Shown: positions 26,621 through 35,942 of the stretch, piece after piece | Position numbering within the stretch: position 1 is the first letter of the stretch | How the letters are laid out: each line of letters starts with the position of its first letter | Source of the DNA: Mycobacterium sp. 852002-51961_SCH5331710 | GTDB lineage: Bacteria > Actinomycetota > Actinomycetes > Mycobacteriales > Mycobacteriaceae | Direction: 5' to 3' | Assembly (NCBI RefSeq): GCF_001665535.1 | Contig: NZ_LZSQ01000085.1 | Coordinates: 43,272 to 107,271, forward strand | DNA: 64,000 nucleotides | The notes under the pieces: generated by a model | Seen by the model: only the letters and a program-made list of their open reading frames with translations | The model's database searches: none | Told to the model about the DNA's origin: nothing | Position numbers and translations under genes: made by a program

Positions 26621-27124
26621 GTGCGGCTGTTGTTGATCGCCGATACTCATGTCCCCAAGCGCGCCAAGGACCTGCCCTCGCGGGTGTGGGATGAAGTGAC
26701 GAAAGCCGACGTCGTCGTGCACGCAGGCGACTGGGTGGACCCGGCGCTGCTGGACGCGCTGGAGGCCCGCGCCAGGCGTCTGGTCGGCTGCTGGGGTAAC
26801 AACGACGGTGCCGAGTTGCGGCGTCGGCTGCCCGAACGGGCCGACGTGACGCTCGACGGGCTGCGGTTTACCGTCGTGCACGAAACCGGCGCGGCGACCG
26901 GCCGTGAGGCCCGCATGGCCAAGGCCTATCCCGAGACCGATGTGCTGGTCTTCGGCCACAGCCACATCCCCTGGGACACCACCGCGAAAACCGGCCTGCG
27001 ACTGCTGAATCCGGGCTCTCCGACCGACCGGCGGCGTCAACCGCACTGCACGTACATGACCGCCACGGTGCGCAAAGGCACCTTGTCCGACGTCATCCTG
27101 CACCCCGTGGACCGCCATGCGTGA
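26621..27124 (+). CDS. Metallophosphoesterase (YfcE type)
   Basis: 167 residues from GTG 26621. Two-metal phosphodiesterase motifs in order: LIADTH, HAGDWVD, WGNND, FTVVHE and FGHSHIP. Small proteins of this class hydrolyse phosphodiesters such as cyclic nucleotides; the physiological substrate is unknown. It overlaps the next gene by 8 bp, so the two form one unit. Confidence 0.9.
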   Translation: MRLLLIADTHVPKRAKDLPSRVWDEVTKADVVVHAGDWVDPALLDALEARARRLVGCWGNNDGAELRRRLPERADVTLDGLRFTVVHETGAATGREARMAKAYPETDVLVFGHSHIPWDTTAKTGLRLLNPGSPTDRRRQPHCTYMTATVRKGTLSDVILHPVDRHA

Positions 27125-27530
27125 CCGTCCGGCGCGGGTGGCCGACGTGCACGAGATCGCCGCGGCCATGCCGCACGTCACGCGTATCGAGGGTCCCAAG
27201 GGCAACGCGATCTACCAGGTCGGAGGCAAGTCGTTCGTGTTCTTCCGCACGCCTCAGCCCGACGCCGAGGATCCGGAGACCGGCGAACGCTACGCCGATG
27301 TGATCATGATCTGGGTGGAATCGGAGATGGACAAGCTGGCGCTCATCCAAGATCCCGGTTCACCATTCTTCACCACCGACCGTTTCGAAGGTCATCCTTC
27401 GGTCCTGGTGCGCGCCAGCCGATTACGTGAGATCGGCAAGGTCGAGCTGACCGAGCTCATCCAGGACGCGTGGCTCTCCCGCGCTTCCAAACGCCGGGCC
27501 GACCGGTGGCTGGAAGAACACCCTGGCTAG
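27117..27530 (+). CDS. MmcQ/YjbR-family protein
   Basis: 137 residues with the YjbR/CyaY-like fold: KGNAIYQVGGKSFVFFR, DKLALIQDPGSPFFTTDRF and LIQDAWLSRASKRRAD. These DNA-binding-like small proteins have no assigned biochemical role. Start ATG 27117 lies 8 bp inside the phosphoesterase gene. Confidence 0.88.
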   Translation: MRDRPARVADVHEIAAAMPHVTRIEGPKGNAIYQVGGKSFVFFRTPQPDAEDPETGERYADVIMIWVESEMDKLALIQDPGSPFFTTDRFEGHPSVLVRASRLREIGKVELTELIQDAWLSRASKRRADRWLEEHPG

Positions 27531-27602
27531 CCGAGATCACGCGTATCACTTCGCCAGTGTGCCCGCGGCGATAGTCTGCGCCTCACGATGGGAGGCGCGG
27601 AC

Positions 27603-28436
27603 ATGGCGCGAGGGACCGTGGTCAAGGACAAAGTCATCGCCATCACCGGCGGTGCACGCGGAATCGGTTACGCGACGGCAAGAGTGCTGCACCGAAGCGG
27701 TGCGAAGGTGGCCATCGGTGACGTCGACGAGGTAGCGGCCAAGCAGGCGGGCGTCGACCTCGATGTCGACTTCTACGCCCGCCTGGACGTCACCGACCGG
27801 CAGTCGTTCACGGCATTCCTCGACGATGTCGAACGAGAAGTAGGGCCGGTGGATGTCCTGATCAACAATGCGGGCGTGTGTCCGACGGGGCCGTTCGCCG
27901 ACGAGCCCGACGAGGTCACCCACCGCACGCTGGGCATCAACGTCTTCGGGGTCATCCTCGGTACGAAGCTGGCGGCTGAACGAATGGTCAAGCGAGGCAG
28001 TGGCCACATCATCAACATCGCTTCGCTCGCCGGGATCAACGCCGTGCCCGGAATCGCCACCTACTGCGCGACGAAGCACGCGGTGATCGGTTATACCGAC
28101 ACGGTGCGCCTGGAACTGCTGGGCACCGGCGTCACCGCGTCCGCGGTCCTGCCCACCTTGACGAACACGGCGATGATCGACGGGGTGGGCAGCATGCCGG
28201 GGATGCGCAACGCCGAACCGGAAGACGTCGCCGCCGGAATCATCCGGCTCATCGCAAAACCGAGGCCACGACTCACGGTTACCCGGCAAGCCGGTGCGAT
28301 GATGGCCGTCACAAAACGACTGCCATTGCGAGTGAACGAGGCGGTCACCCGTGCGCTCAAGGCGGACCGGATTTTCGCCGACGCCGCCGGGACCGAGGCG
28401 CGCCGCGAGTACGAGGGTCGCGCGCGAAGCTCCTAA
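27603..28436 (+). CDS. Short-chain dehydrogenase/reductase
   Basis: 277 residues. Cofactor motif TGGARGIG, NNAG motif INNAGV, catalytic YCATK. ATG 27603 is preferred because GGAGG at 27591-27595 sits 7 nt upstream; ATG 27588 is in frame but has no ribosome site. Classical SDR with a 40-residue C-terminal extension; substrate unknown. Its stop TAA abuts the stop of the convergent cupin gene with no base between. Confidence 0.9.
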   Translation: MARGTVVKDKVIAITGGARGIGYATARVLHRSGAKVAIGDVDEVAAKQAGVDLDVDFYARLDVTDRQSFTAFLDDVEREVGPVDVLINNAGVCPTGPFADEPDEVTHRTLGINVFGVILGTKLAAERMVKRGSGHIINIASLAGINAVPGIATYCATKHAVIGYTDTVRLELLGTGVTASAVLPTLTNTAMIDGVGSMPGMRNAEPEDVAAGIIRLIAKPRPRLTVTRQAGAMMAVTKRLPLRVNEAVTRALKADRIFADAAGTEARREYEGRARSS

Positions 28437-28985
28437 CTACCTGGCCGGCACGTTGGCGTGCTCGGCCCCGCAGATGAACACTGCCATCCGGGCCGGCGTA
28501 TCACCCGGGTTCTTCCACCGGTGCCGGGTCCCGTTCTGCACGACGGTGTCGCCCGGATGCAGGGTCACTTCGGCGCCGTCGTCGAGCTCGAGGACGACTG
28601 TGCCCTCGAGCACCACCTCGAAGTCGACCGTGTCCGTCGTGTGCATGCCCGGGTCGGTGTAGTCCATGTAGCCGAGCATTCCCGGCAGCTTCTCCTCCAT
28701 CTCCAGCATCGCCTCGTCGATGTCGAGGGCCTCCGGGGCCTGGGCGCCGTGCGACGGCGGCAATGTCAGCATCGCGAACCGAAACCCGCCGACCGGCGGA
28801 AAGTAGTTGTGCCACTGCGGCATCGAACCGTCGCCGGGAAAACGGCAGGGCTCGTCGCCGCCCCACAGAAGATGGTTCTCGAAGCCGGGCATCAGCATCG
28901 TCTCGATCGGCGCGACCTCGTCGTCGCTGACGAACACGGACTTGCCTGACGGATCGTGACCGGTCACCACTCGGCGTACTTGCAT
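28437..28985 (-). CDS. Cupin-domain protein
   Basis: 182 residues. The C-terminal cupin has FEVVLEGTVVLELDDGAEVTL (motif 1 region) and PGDTVVQNGTRHRWKNPGD (motif 2 with GTRHRW). These metal-binding barrels are often oxygenases or sensors of small aromatic compounds. Divergent from the alkyl sulfatase, 51 bp apart. Confidence 0.86.
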   Translation of the reverse strand: MQVRRVVTGHDPSGKSVFVSDDEVAPIETMLMPGFENHLLWGGDEPCRFPGDGSMPQWHNYFPPVGGFRFAMLTLPPSHGAQAPEALDIDEAMLEMEEKLPGMLGYMDYTDPGMHTTDTVDFEVVLEGTVVLELDDGAEVTLHPGDTVVQNGTRHRWKNPGDTPARMAVFICGAEHANVPAR

Positions 28986-29036
28986 GGGCTCAGTGAACCA
29001 GCCCCGCGCCGACCCGGGAATGAATATCGTGACGCC

Positions 29037-30914
29037 ATGCGACAGAAACCTCCCACGGCCGTCATCGAGTCCGCACACCGGGAGCACCTCACGGCGTTAC
29101 CGTTCGACGACACCGCGGACTTCACCGATGCCGACCGCGGTTTCATCGCGGCGCTCGAGCCGTGTGTGATCAAGGCCGCCGACGGCCGAGTGGTCTGGGA
29201 CAACGACACATACGCGTTCCTCGACGGCGATGCCCCGACGTCGGTGCATCCCAGCCTCTGGCGACAGAGCGGCCTGTGCGCGAAACAGGGTCTCTACGAA
29301 GTGGTCGAGGGCATTTACCAGGTGCGCGGATTCGACCTGTCCAACATCACCTTCGTCGAGGGCGACACCGGCGTGATCGTGATCGACCCGCTGATCTCCA
29401 CGGAAACCGCGGCGGCGGCGCTGGCGCTGTACCGCGAACACCGGGGAGATCGGTCCGTGAGCGCTGTCATCTATACCCACAGCCACGTCGACCATTTCGG
29501 CGGCGTCCTGGGCGTCACCTCACAGGCCGACGTCGACGCAGGACGCGTTGCGATCATCGCGCCCGAGCACTTCACCGAACATGCCGTGCAGGAGAACGTC
29601 TATGCGGGCACTGCCATGGGCCGTCGCGCGAGCTACATGTATGGCGCGCTGCTGGCCCGGGGGCCGCAGGGGCAGGTGGGGTGCGGACTCGGGCAGGTGA
29701 CGTCGACGGGCGAAGTCGCGCTGATCGTTCCGACCGTCGACATCCGCGAGACCGGCGAGACCCACACCGTGGACGGTGTCGAGATCGAGTTTCAGATGGC
29801 ACCAGGCACCGAGGCGCCCGCTGAGATGCACTTCTACTTCCCGAGGTACCGCGCGCTGTGCATGGCCGAGAACGCCACCCACAACCTGCACAATCTGCTG
29901 ACCCTGCGTGGGGCGCTGGTGCGCGACCCGCACGGATGGGCCGGTTACCTGACCGAGGCGATCGACGCGTTCGCCGACCGCGCCGATGTGGTGTTCGCGT
30001 CCCATCACTGGCCGACGTGGGGCCGCGACCACATCGTGGAATACCTGTCGCTGCAACGGGATCTGTACGCCTACCTGCACGACCAGACGTTGCGTCAACT
30101 GAACCAGGGCTTCACCGGTATCGAGATCGCCGAGGACTTCACGCTTCCTCCCGCGCTGCAAAAAGCGTGGCACGCACACGGCTACTACGGTTCGGTGAGC
30201 CACAACGTGAAGGCCGTTTACCAGCGCTACATGGGCTGGTTCGACGGTAATCCAGGCCGGCTGTGGGCCCACCCGCCGGAGGCCGCAGGGCCCCGCTACG
30301 TCGCCGCGATGGGCGGACTGGACCGCGTGGTCGAGATCGCCCGCCAGGCCTTCGACGAGGGTGACTACCGCTGGGCAGCAACGCTTCTCGACCACGCGGT
30401 CTTCACCGATGAGCAGCACGCCGAGGCGCGTGAACTGTACGCCGACACCCTCGAGCAACTCGCCTACGGCGCCGAGAACGCGGTGTGGCGCAATTTCTTT
30501 CTCTCCGGTGCGACCGAACTGCGCGAGGGCAACTTCGGCACACCCACCCAGACCACGTCGACGTCGATGGTCGCGCAGCTGACTCCCGAGCAGATCTTCG
30601 ACGCGCTGGCCATCACCGTGAACGGTCCGCGGGCATGGGATCTGTACCTCGCCATCGACGTCACCTTCGGTGACACCGCGACAAATTACCGGCTGACGCT
30701 GCGCAACGGGGTGCTGGTGCACCGAAAGGTGGCCGCCGACCAAGCGTCGGCTCAGGCGACCGTGAACGTCGCCAGCAAGCTGCGGTTGCTCGCGCTCGCC
30801 GCGGGCGACGACAATTCACCCGGCCTGGACATCTCCGGCGACATCGGTGCGCTGCAGTCGCTGATCGCCGCGCTGGACCGCCCCGATCCGGCGTTCAACA
30901 TCGTGACGCCATAA
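29037..30914 (+). CDS. Alkyl/aryl-sulfatase, metallo-beta-lactamase fold
   Basis: 625 residues, Rv3762c homologue of the SdsA1/BDS1 group. Domains: N-terminal MBL with HSHVDHFGG (H148, H150, D152, H153), TEHAVQENVYAG and CMAENATHNLHN metal ligands; a helical dimerisation middle; a C-terminal SCP2-like lipid-binding domain (ITVNGPRAWDLYLAID onward). The family hydrolyses primary or secondary alkyl sulfates such as SDS to alcohol and sulfate. The protein has no signal peptide. Confidence 0.92.
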   Translation: MRQKPPTAVIESAHREHLTALPFDDTADFTDADRGFIAALEPCVIKAADGRVVWDNDTYAFLDGDAPTSVHPSLWRQSGLCAKQGLYEVVEGIYQVRGFDLSNITFVEGDTGVIVIDPLISTETAAAALALYREHRGDRSVSAVIYTHSHVDHFGGVLGVTSQADVDAGRVAIIAPEHFTEHAVQENVYAGTAMGRRASYMYGALLARGPQGQVGCGLGQVTSTGEVALIVPTVDIRETGETHTVDGVEIEFQMAPGTEAPAEMHFYFPRYRALCMAENATHNLHNLLTLRGALVRDPHGWAGYLTEAIDAFADRADVVFASHHWPTWGRDHIVEYLSLQRDLYAYLHDQTLRQLNQGFTGIEIAEDFTLPPALQKAWHAHGYYGSVSHNVKAVYQRYMGWFDGNPGRLWAHPPEAAGPRYVAAMGGLDRVVEIARQAFDEGDYRWAATLLDHAVFTDEQHAEARELYADTLEQLAYGAENAVWRNFFLSGATELREGNFGTPTQTTSTSMVAQLTPEQIFDALAITVNGPRAWDLYLAIDVTFGDTATNYRLTLRNGVLVHRKVAADQASAQATVNVASKLRLLALAAGDDNSPGLDISGDIGALQSLIAALDRPDPAFNIVTP

Positions 30915-30928
30915 TCGGCGGGGAACGG

Positions 30929-31708
30929 TTACGGGATGCCGCCGTCGACGCGGAGAATCGAGCCCGATGTGTAGCTTGACGCGTCCGACATCAAATACAG
31001 TGCGGCGCCTACGATCTCGGGTGGTTCGCCGAGCCGCTGCAGCGCGAAGTGCTGCGCGCCCTTCTGCGTCGCGGGGATGTCCCAGGCCTTGCTGATGTCG
31101 GTGAGAAACGGGCCGGGCATCAGCGTGTTCACCCGGACGGTCGGGCCGTAGGCCAGCGCGAGCCCCTCGGTCAGCGCGTTGAGCCCCGCCTTGGCCGCCG
31201 AATACGGCAGCTGCTCGGGGCGGGGGCGGCGCGAACCGCTCGAGCTCACATTGATGATCGAGCCGCCACCGTCGGCGACCATGCGCTCGCCCACCAGCGC
31301 AGACAACCGGAACGGGCCCTTGAGGTTCAGGTTGATCACCGAGTCGAACAACTTCTCGGTGACCGAGGGCAGCGACTCGTACAGCGGCGACATTCCCGCG
31401 TTGTTGATGAGCACGTCGACCTTGCCGAAACGTGCATACGCCGCGTCGACCAACCCGTCGAGCTCATCCCATCGCCCGACGTGCACCTGGTACGGCAGCG
31501 CGGCCCGGCCGGTTGCCGCGGCGATCTCCTCGGCCGTCGCCACGCACGAGTCGTATTTGCGGCTGGCGATCACGATGTCCGCACCGCACCGCGCGGCGGC
31601 CATGGCCATCTCCTTGCCCAGCCCGCGGCTACCGCCGGTGACCAGCACGACCCGGTCGCTCAGGTCGAAGAGCTCGGCTGCGAAATCTCTCTCGGAACCC
31701 ATGGCCAT
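30929..31708 (-). CDS. Short-chain dehydrogenase/reductase
   Basis: 259 residues, full-length classical SDR: TGGSRGLG cofactor motif, INNAGMSP, VSSSGSRRPRPEQLPYSAAK with the catalytic Ser-Tyr-Lys, and a SGSILRVDGG end typical of FabG-like enzymes. Substrate unknown. Divergent from the histidine phosphatase, only 11 bp apart. Confidence 0.9.
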   Translation of the reverse strand: MAMGSERDFAAELFDLSDRVVLVTGGSRGLGKEMAMAAARCGADIVIASRKYDSCVATAEEIAAATGRAALPYQVHVGRWDELDGLVDAAYARFGKVDVLINNAGMSPLYESLPSVTEKLFDSVINLNLKGPFRLSALVGERMVADGGGSIINVSSSGSRRPRPEQLPYSAAKAGLNALTEGLALAYGPTVRVNTLMPGPFLTDISKAWDIPATQKGAQHFALQRLGEPPEIVGAALYLMSDASSYTSGSILRVDGGIP

Positions 31709-31719
31709 ATGGTGGCACG

Positions 31720-32322
31720 GTGCAGTTGCTCATCATTCGACATGCGTTGCCGCTCCGCAGCGAGCCGGGGCAGGGCTCCGATCCCGACCTCTCCGAAGAG
31801 GGCATCGAACAGGCCAAACGCCTGCCCGAGGCGCTGGCGCGCTTCCCCGTCTCACGACTGGTCAGCAGCCCCCAGAAGCGCGCGATCCAGACCGCGGAGC
31901 CGGTCGCCGAGGCGCTCGGCCTGCCGATCGACATCGACGACCGGCTGGCCGAGTATGACCGCGACCTCTCGCACTACACGCCCGTCGAGGAGATCTCCGA
32001 AGAGGACATGCGCCGGCTGGCCAACGGCGAGTTGCCCAGCGGCGTCGACCAGTCGGCGTTCCTCTCCCGGGTCAAGGCCGGGGTGGACGACATCGTCAAG
32101 GCCGCCAAGCGGGAGGACACCGTCGCGCTGTTCAGCCACGGCGGCGTCATCAACGCCCTGGTCCACGACGTCATGGGCACCGAACGGCTGTTGTGCGTGC
32201 AGGTCGACTACGCCGGCATCACGCGGCTGCTGTGGTCGTCGACGCGCAAGGCGTTCTTCGTAGCCGGAGTCAACTCCACCGAGCACGTATGGGACCTGCT
32301 GCCCAGGAATCAGCAGTGGTAG
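31720..32322 (+). CDS. Histidine phosphatase (phosphoglycerate-mutase-like)
   Basis: 200 residues from GTG 31720. RHALPLRS carries the phosphohistidine (RHA form of RHG), SSPQKRAIQTAEP the second arginine, and LFSHGGVINAL the second catalytic histidine. Branch-1 histidine phosphatases act on diverse phosphoesters; the substrate here is unknown. The phosphotransferase gene begins 10 bp after its stop, probably in one operon. Confidence 0.9.
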   Translation: MQLLIIRHALPLRSEPGQGSDPDLSEEGIEQAKRLPEALARFPVSRLVSSPQKRAIQTAEPVAEALGLPIDIDDRLAEYDRDLSHYTPVEEISEEDMRRLANGELPSGVDQSAFLSRVKAGVDDIVKAAKREDTVALFSHGGVINALVHDVMGTERLLCVQVDYAGITRLLWSSTRKAFFVAGVNSTEHVWDLLPRNQQW

Positions 32323-32332
32323 ACATTTGCAA

Positions 32333-33382
32333 ATGACCGCTGAGCCGCGCCCGCCCCAGCCCGCCCGACTGGAAGGGCTCGATCTCGACGCTCTGGACCG
32401 TCATCTGCGTTCGGAGGGCATCGCCCGTTCCGGTGACCTGCGCGCCGAGCTGATCTCCGGCGGCCGCTCCAACCTGACCTTCCTGGTGTGCGACGACCAG
32501 TCGAAGTGGGTGCTGCGCAGGCCTCCGCTACACGGCCTGACGCCGTCGGCGCACGACATGGCCCGCGAGTACAAGGTGATCTCCGCGCTGCAGAACACCG
32601 CCGTGCCGGTGCCGCGCGCGGTGACCATGCGTAACGACGACACGGTGCTGGGCGCGCCGTTCCAGATGGTCGAGTACGTCCCCGGCCGGGTGATCCGTCA
32701 CGCGGCCGAACTCGAGGCCCTCGGCGACAAAGCCGCCATCGAGGCCTGCGTCGACGCGTTGATCAAGGTGCTCGCCGATCTGCACGCGCTCGACCCGGAA
32801 GAGGTCGGCCTCGGCGACTTCGGCAAGCCCACGGGATACCTCGAACGGCAGGTGAAGCGCTGGGGCGGGCAGTGGGAGTTGGTGCGCCGCGATGGGGACG
32901 AACGCGACGACGACGTCAAGCGACTGCACACCGCGCTCGGAGAGGCGATCCCGGCGCAGAGCCGCAGCGCGATCGTGCACGGCGACTACCGCATCGACAA
33001 CACGATGCTCGACGCCGAGGACGGAACCAAGGTGCTCGCGGTTCTGGATTGGGAGATGTCCACCCTGGGCGACCCGATCAGCGATGCGGCGCTGATGTGT
33101 GTGTACCGCCACCCGATGTTCAACCTCGTGCACGCCGACGCGGCGTGGGCGTCACCGCTGATCCCTCCGGCAGACGAACTCGCACAACGGTATTCGGTGG
33201 CCTCCGGTCAACCGCTGGACCACTGGGAGTTCTACATGGGCCTGGCGTACTTCAAGCTGGCGATCATCGCGGCGGGCATCGCCTACCGCGGTCGGGTTGG
33301 CGGCGCGCCGTCGGACTTCGTCACCATGGTCGACGACGCGGTCGCGCCGCTGATCGACGCCGGGCTCGAGTCGCTCCGCTAG
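32333..33382 (+). CDS. Aminoglycoside-phosphotransferase-fold kinase (Rv3761c/FadE36-like)
   Basis: 349 residues. Kinase motifs: SGGRSNLTFLV (nucleotide loop), IVHGDYRIDNTMLD (catalytic HxDxxxxN) and VLDWEMSTLGDP (metal-binding DWE). The M. tuberculosis homologue is named fadE36, but the sequence has no acyl-CoA dehydrogenase features; such kinases are often fused or linked to those enzymes. ATG 32333 is used because the upstream in-frame TTG has no ribosome site. Its TAG overlaps the stop of the convergent gene in one CTAG. Confidence 0.9.
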   Translation: MTAEPRPPQPARLEGLDLDALDRHLRSEGIARSGDLRAELISGGRSNLTFLVCDDQSKWVLRRPPLHGLTPSAHDMAREYKVISALQNTAVPVPRAVTMRNDDTVLGAPFQMVEYVPGRVIRHAAELEALGDKAAIEACVDALIKVLADLHALDPEEVGLGDFGKPTGYLERQVKRWGGQWELVRRDGDERDDDVKRLHTALGEAIPAQSRSAIVHGDYRIDNTMLDAEDGTKVLAVLDWEMSTLGDPISDAALMCVYRHPMFNLVHADAAWASPLIPPADELAQRYSVASGQPLDHWEFYMGLAYFKLAIIAAGIAYRGRVGGAPSDFVTMVDDAVAPLIDAGLESLR

Positions 33383-33768
33383 CGCAGCGCGGCTTTGTAG
33401 TTCTTCTTCGCCGCGCGGCGCAATTGGACCATCCGTGCCATTCCCGCGAGCGCGGCGATCAGACCGCCGCACACCGCGGCGAGCAGAATCGCCACCCCCA
33501 ACGGCAGCTGCCAGTGCCAGCCGAGGAACGCGAACTGCGCCGACTCGGTGTTCTGCGCGATGAAGATCAGCAGCACGATCAGGATGAGCAGGCCGCTGAT
33601 GACCGCGGTCCACAGCGCGGCGGCTCTGGTGAAGTGGACCCTGTTGACCGACGGTGGCGTGTGCTCGGCGATCTCGTCGTCCGTCGGCGGAACCGGCGGC
33701 CCGGGGTTGGGTGGGCCGTAGGGTTCCGGCTCGTTCTGCGCTGACGCCCCATACGGATCGGTACTCAT
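33379..33768 (-). CDS. LapA-domain small membrane protein (Rv3760-like)
   Basis: 129 residues. A proline-rich soluble N-terminus (MSTDPYGASAQNEPEPYG) precedes two membrane helices (about 50-70 and 88-110) with the LapA motif IAQNTESAQFAFLGW between, then a basic tail RRAAKKNYKAALR. Envelope role unknown. Its TAG shares CTAG (33379-33382) with the stop of the convergent kinase gene. Confidence 0.87.
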   Translation of the reverse strand: MSTDPYGASAQNEPEPYGPPNPGPPVPPTDDEIAEHTPPSVNRVHFTRAAALWTAVISGLLILIVLLIFIAQNTESAQFAFLGWHWQLPLGVAILLAAVCGGLIAALAGMARMVQLRRAAKKNYKAALR

Positions 33769-33866
33769 GGCTCCATCTTTGCCCTTTCGCGTCCGCGGCA
33801 AACGGCGTTTGACGTGGACCGTCGAATCGATGCCCGACAAACCGCGCGTAGCTGCGGCGATGTCGA

Positions 33867-33872
33867 TACTGT
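33867..33872 (+). promoter_or_regulatory. -10 element of the proXVWZ operon
   Basis: TACTGT fits TAnnnT and ends 7 nt before ATG 33880, so the transcript is likely leaderless. No convincing ribosome site precedes proX, which agrees. Confidence 0.45.
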
Positions 33873-33879
33873 CGGGTTC

Positions 33880-34833
33880 ATGACCTCGATGCCGCGACGC
33901 CGGCGCCGGCCGCTCGTCGTGGTGGTGGTGGTTCTCGCGTTCCTGATGACCGTGTCCTGTGGGAGCTCGAACCCGCTCGGTGGCGGCGAGATATCCGGTG
34001 ACCTCAAGACGATCGCGGTGGGATCGGCGGATTTCACCGAGTCGAAGATCATCGCCGAGATCTACGCCCAGGCCCTGGAGACCAACGGCTTCACCGTGCG
34101 CCGCCAGTTCGGGATCGGCAGCCGCGAGACCTACATCCCCGCGGTGCAGGACCACTCCATCGACCTGATCCCGGAGTACACGGGCAACCTGCTGCAGTAC
34201 TTCGACGAGGACACCACCGCCACCACCCCCGACGCGGTTCTGCTCGAACTGTTCAAGGTGCTGCCCGGGGACCTGTCGATCCTGTATCCGTCTCCCGCCG
34301 AGGACAAGGACACCCTCGCGGTGTCCGAGGCGACCGCGCAGCGGTGGAATCTCAAGACCATCGCGGATCTGGCCAAGCACTCGCCGGAGGTGAAAGTCGG
34401 TGCGCCTTCGGAGTTTCAGACCCGCGTGACCGGTCTGGTCGGGCTCAAGGACAGCTACGGCCTCGACATCGCACCGGCGAACTTCGTCGCGATCAGCGAC
34501 GGCGGCGGCCCGGCGACCGTGCAGGCGCTCAACAGCGGGGCGGTCACCGCCGCGAACATCTTCAGCACCTCACCGGCGATCGAGCAGAGCAGGCTCGTCG
34601 TGCTCGAGGACCCCGAGAACGTGTTCCTCGCCGCCAATGTGGTGCCGCTGGTGGCGTCGCAGAAGATGTCCACCGATCTCAAGACGGTGCTCGACGCGGT
34701 CAGTGCGAAGCTGACCACCGAGGCCCTGATCGAGCTCAACACCTCGGTCGAGGGCAACCGGGGCATCGATCCCGACGAAGCGGCGCAGAAGTGGATCGCG
34801 GACAACGGATTCGACAGGCCGGTGCAGAAGTGA
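33880..34833 (+). CDS. proX: Glycine betaine/osmolyte-binding lipoprotein ProX
   Basis: 317 residues. Signal peptide MTSMPRRRRRPLVVVVVVLA with lipobox TVSC, then an OpuAC-type binding domain (VGSADFTESKIIAEIYAQAL, IDLIPEYTGNLLQYF). It captures quaternary-amine osmolytes for the ProVWZ importer (Rv3759c homologue). Start ATG 33880 is supported by the -10 seven bases upstream. The stop overlaps proV (GTGA). Confidence 0.93.
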   Translation: MTSMPRRRRRPLVVVVVVLAFLMTVSCGSSNPLGGGEISGDLKTIAVGSADFTESKIIAEIYAQALETNGFTVRRQFGIGSRETYIPAVQDHSIDLIPEYTGNLLQYFDEDTTATTPDAVLLELFKVLPGDLSILYPSPAEDKDTLAVSEATAQRWNLKTIADLAKHSPEVKVGAPSEFQTRVTGLVGLKDSYGLDIAPANFVAISDGGGPATVQALNSGAVTAANIFSTSPAIEQSRLVVLEDPENVFLAANVVPLVASQKMSTDLKTVLDAVSAKLTTEALIELNTSVEGNRGIDPDEAAQKWIADNGFDRPVQK

Positions 34834-35939
34834 TCGAGTTCGCCAACGTCACCAAACGCTATCCGGACGGCACGGTCGCCGTCGACGACCTGACGCTCGA
34901 GGTGCCCGAGGGAACGCTGACGGTTTTCGTCGGCCCGTCCGGCTGCGGCAAGACCACCTCGATGCGGATGATCAACCGGATGATCGAGCCCAGCTCGGGC
35001 ACCCTGACCGTCGACGGCCGCGACGTCACCAAGGTCGATCCGGTCAAACTGCGTCTCGGCATCGGATACGTGATCCAGAGCGCGGGACTCATGCCGCACC
35101 TTCGGGTGGTCGACAACGTGGCCACCGTCCCGGTGTTGCGGGGCGAATCACGGCGCAGCGCACGGCGATCCGCGCTCAAGGTGATGGAACGCGTCGGCCT
35201 CGATGTGAAGCTCGCCGATCGTTACCCGGCGCAGTTGTCGGGTGGCCAGCAGCAGCGGGTCGGGGTGGCCCGGGCGCTGGCCGGCGACCCGCCGATCATG
35301 CTGATGGACGAACCGTTCAGCGCCGTCGACCCCGTCGTGCGCGAGGAACTGCAGGCCGAGATCGCCCGTCTGCAAAGCGAATTACGCAAGACGATCGTGT
35401 TCGTCACCCACGACATCGACGAGGCGGTCAAGCTCGGCGACAGGGTGGCCGTGTTCGGACGCGGCGGGGTGCTGCAGCAGTACGGCGACCCCGCGTTCGT
35501 GCTGTCGAATCCGGCCAACGAGGAGGTGGCGGCGTTCGTCGGTGCCGACCGCGGCTACCGCGGGCTGCAGTTCTTCCACGCGTCGGGCCTGCCCCTGCAT
35601 GACGTCGACCACGTCGACGAAAGCGAGCTGGACACCCTGGATCTGGGGCCCGATGACTGGTGGCTGGTCACCAAGGACAACAGAAAACCGTATGCCTGGA
35701 TCAACGCCGACGGTGTCGCCCTGCGCCGCAGCGGAAAGTCGCTCTACGACAGCACGATCGGCGGCGGATCGCTGTTTCGCCCGGACGGTACGCTGCGCAA
35801 CGCGCTCGACGCGGCGTTGTCCTCGCCGAGCGGGCTGGGGGTCGCGGTCGACGACGACGGGCGGCTGATCGGCGGGGTGACGGCCGACGACGTCCTGGCA
35901 GAACTCGAAAAGCAGCGTCGCATACCGGAGTTGGGCTAG
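34830..35939 (+). CDS. proV: Osmolyte ABC importer ATPase ProV
   Basis: 369 residues from GTG 34830. Walker A GPSGCGKTT (about 34-42), Q-loop IQSAGLMPHL, signature LSGGQQQR, Walker B IMLMDEPFSAVD, H-loop VTHDIDEA. The C-terminal 120 residues replace the usual tandem CBS osmosensor with a diverged domain (DDWWLVTKDNRKPYAW, VTADDVLAEL) resembling CBS halves. Follows proX by a 4 bp overlap. Confidence 0.94.
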   Translation: MIEFANVTKRYPDGTVAVDDLTLEVPEGTLTVFVGPSGCGKTTSMRMINRMIEPSSGTLTVDGRDVTKVDPVKLRLGIGYVIQSAGLMPHLRVVDNVATVPVLRGESRRSARRSALKVMERVGLDVKLADRYPAQLSGGQQQRVGVARALAGDPPIMLMDEPFSAVDPVVREELQAEIARLQSELRKTIVFVTHDIDEAVKLGDRVAVFGRGGVLQQYGDPAFVLSNPANEEVAAFVGADRGYRGLQFFHASGLPLHDVDHVDESELDTLDLGPDDWWLVTKDNRKPYAWINADGVALRRSGKSLYDSTIGGGSLFRPDGTLRNALDAALSSPSGLGVAVDDDGRLIGGVTADDVLAELEKQRRIPELG

Positions 35940-35942
35940 CGG

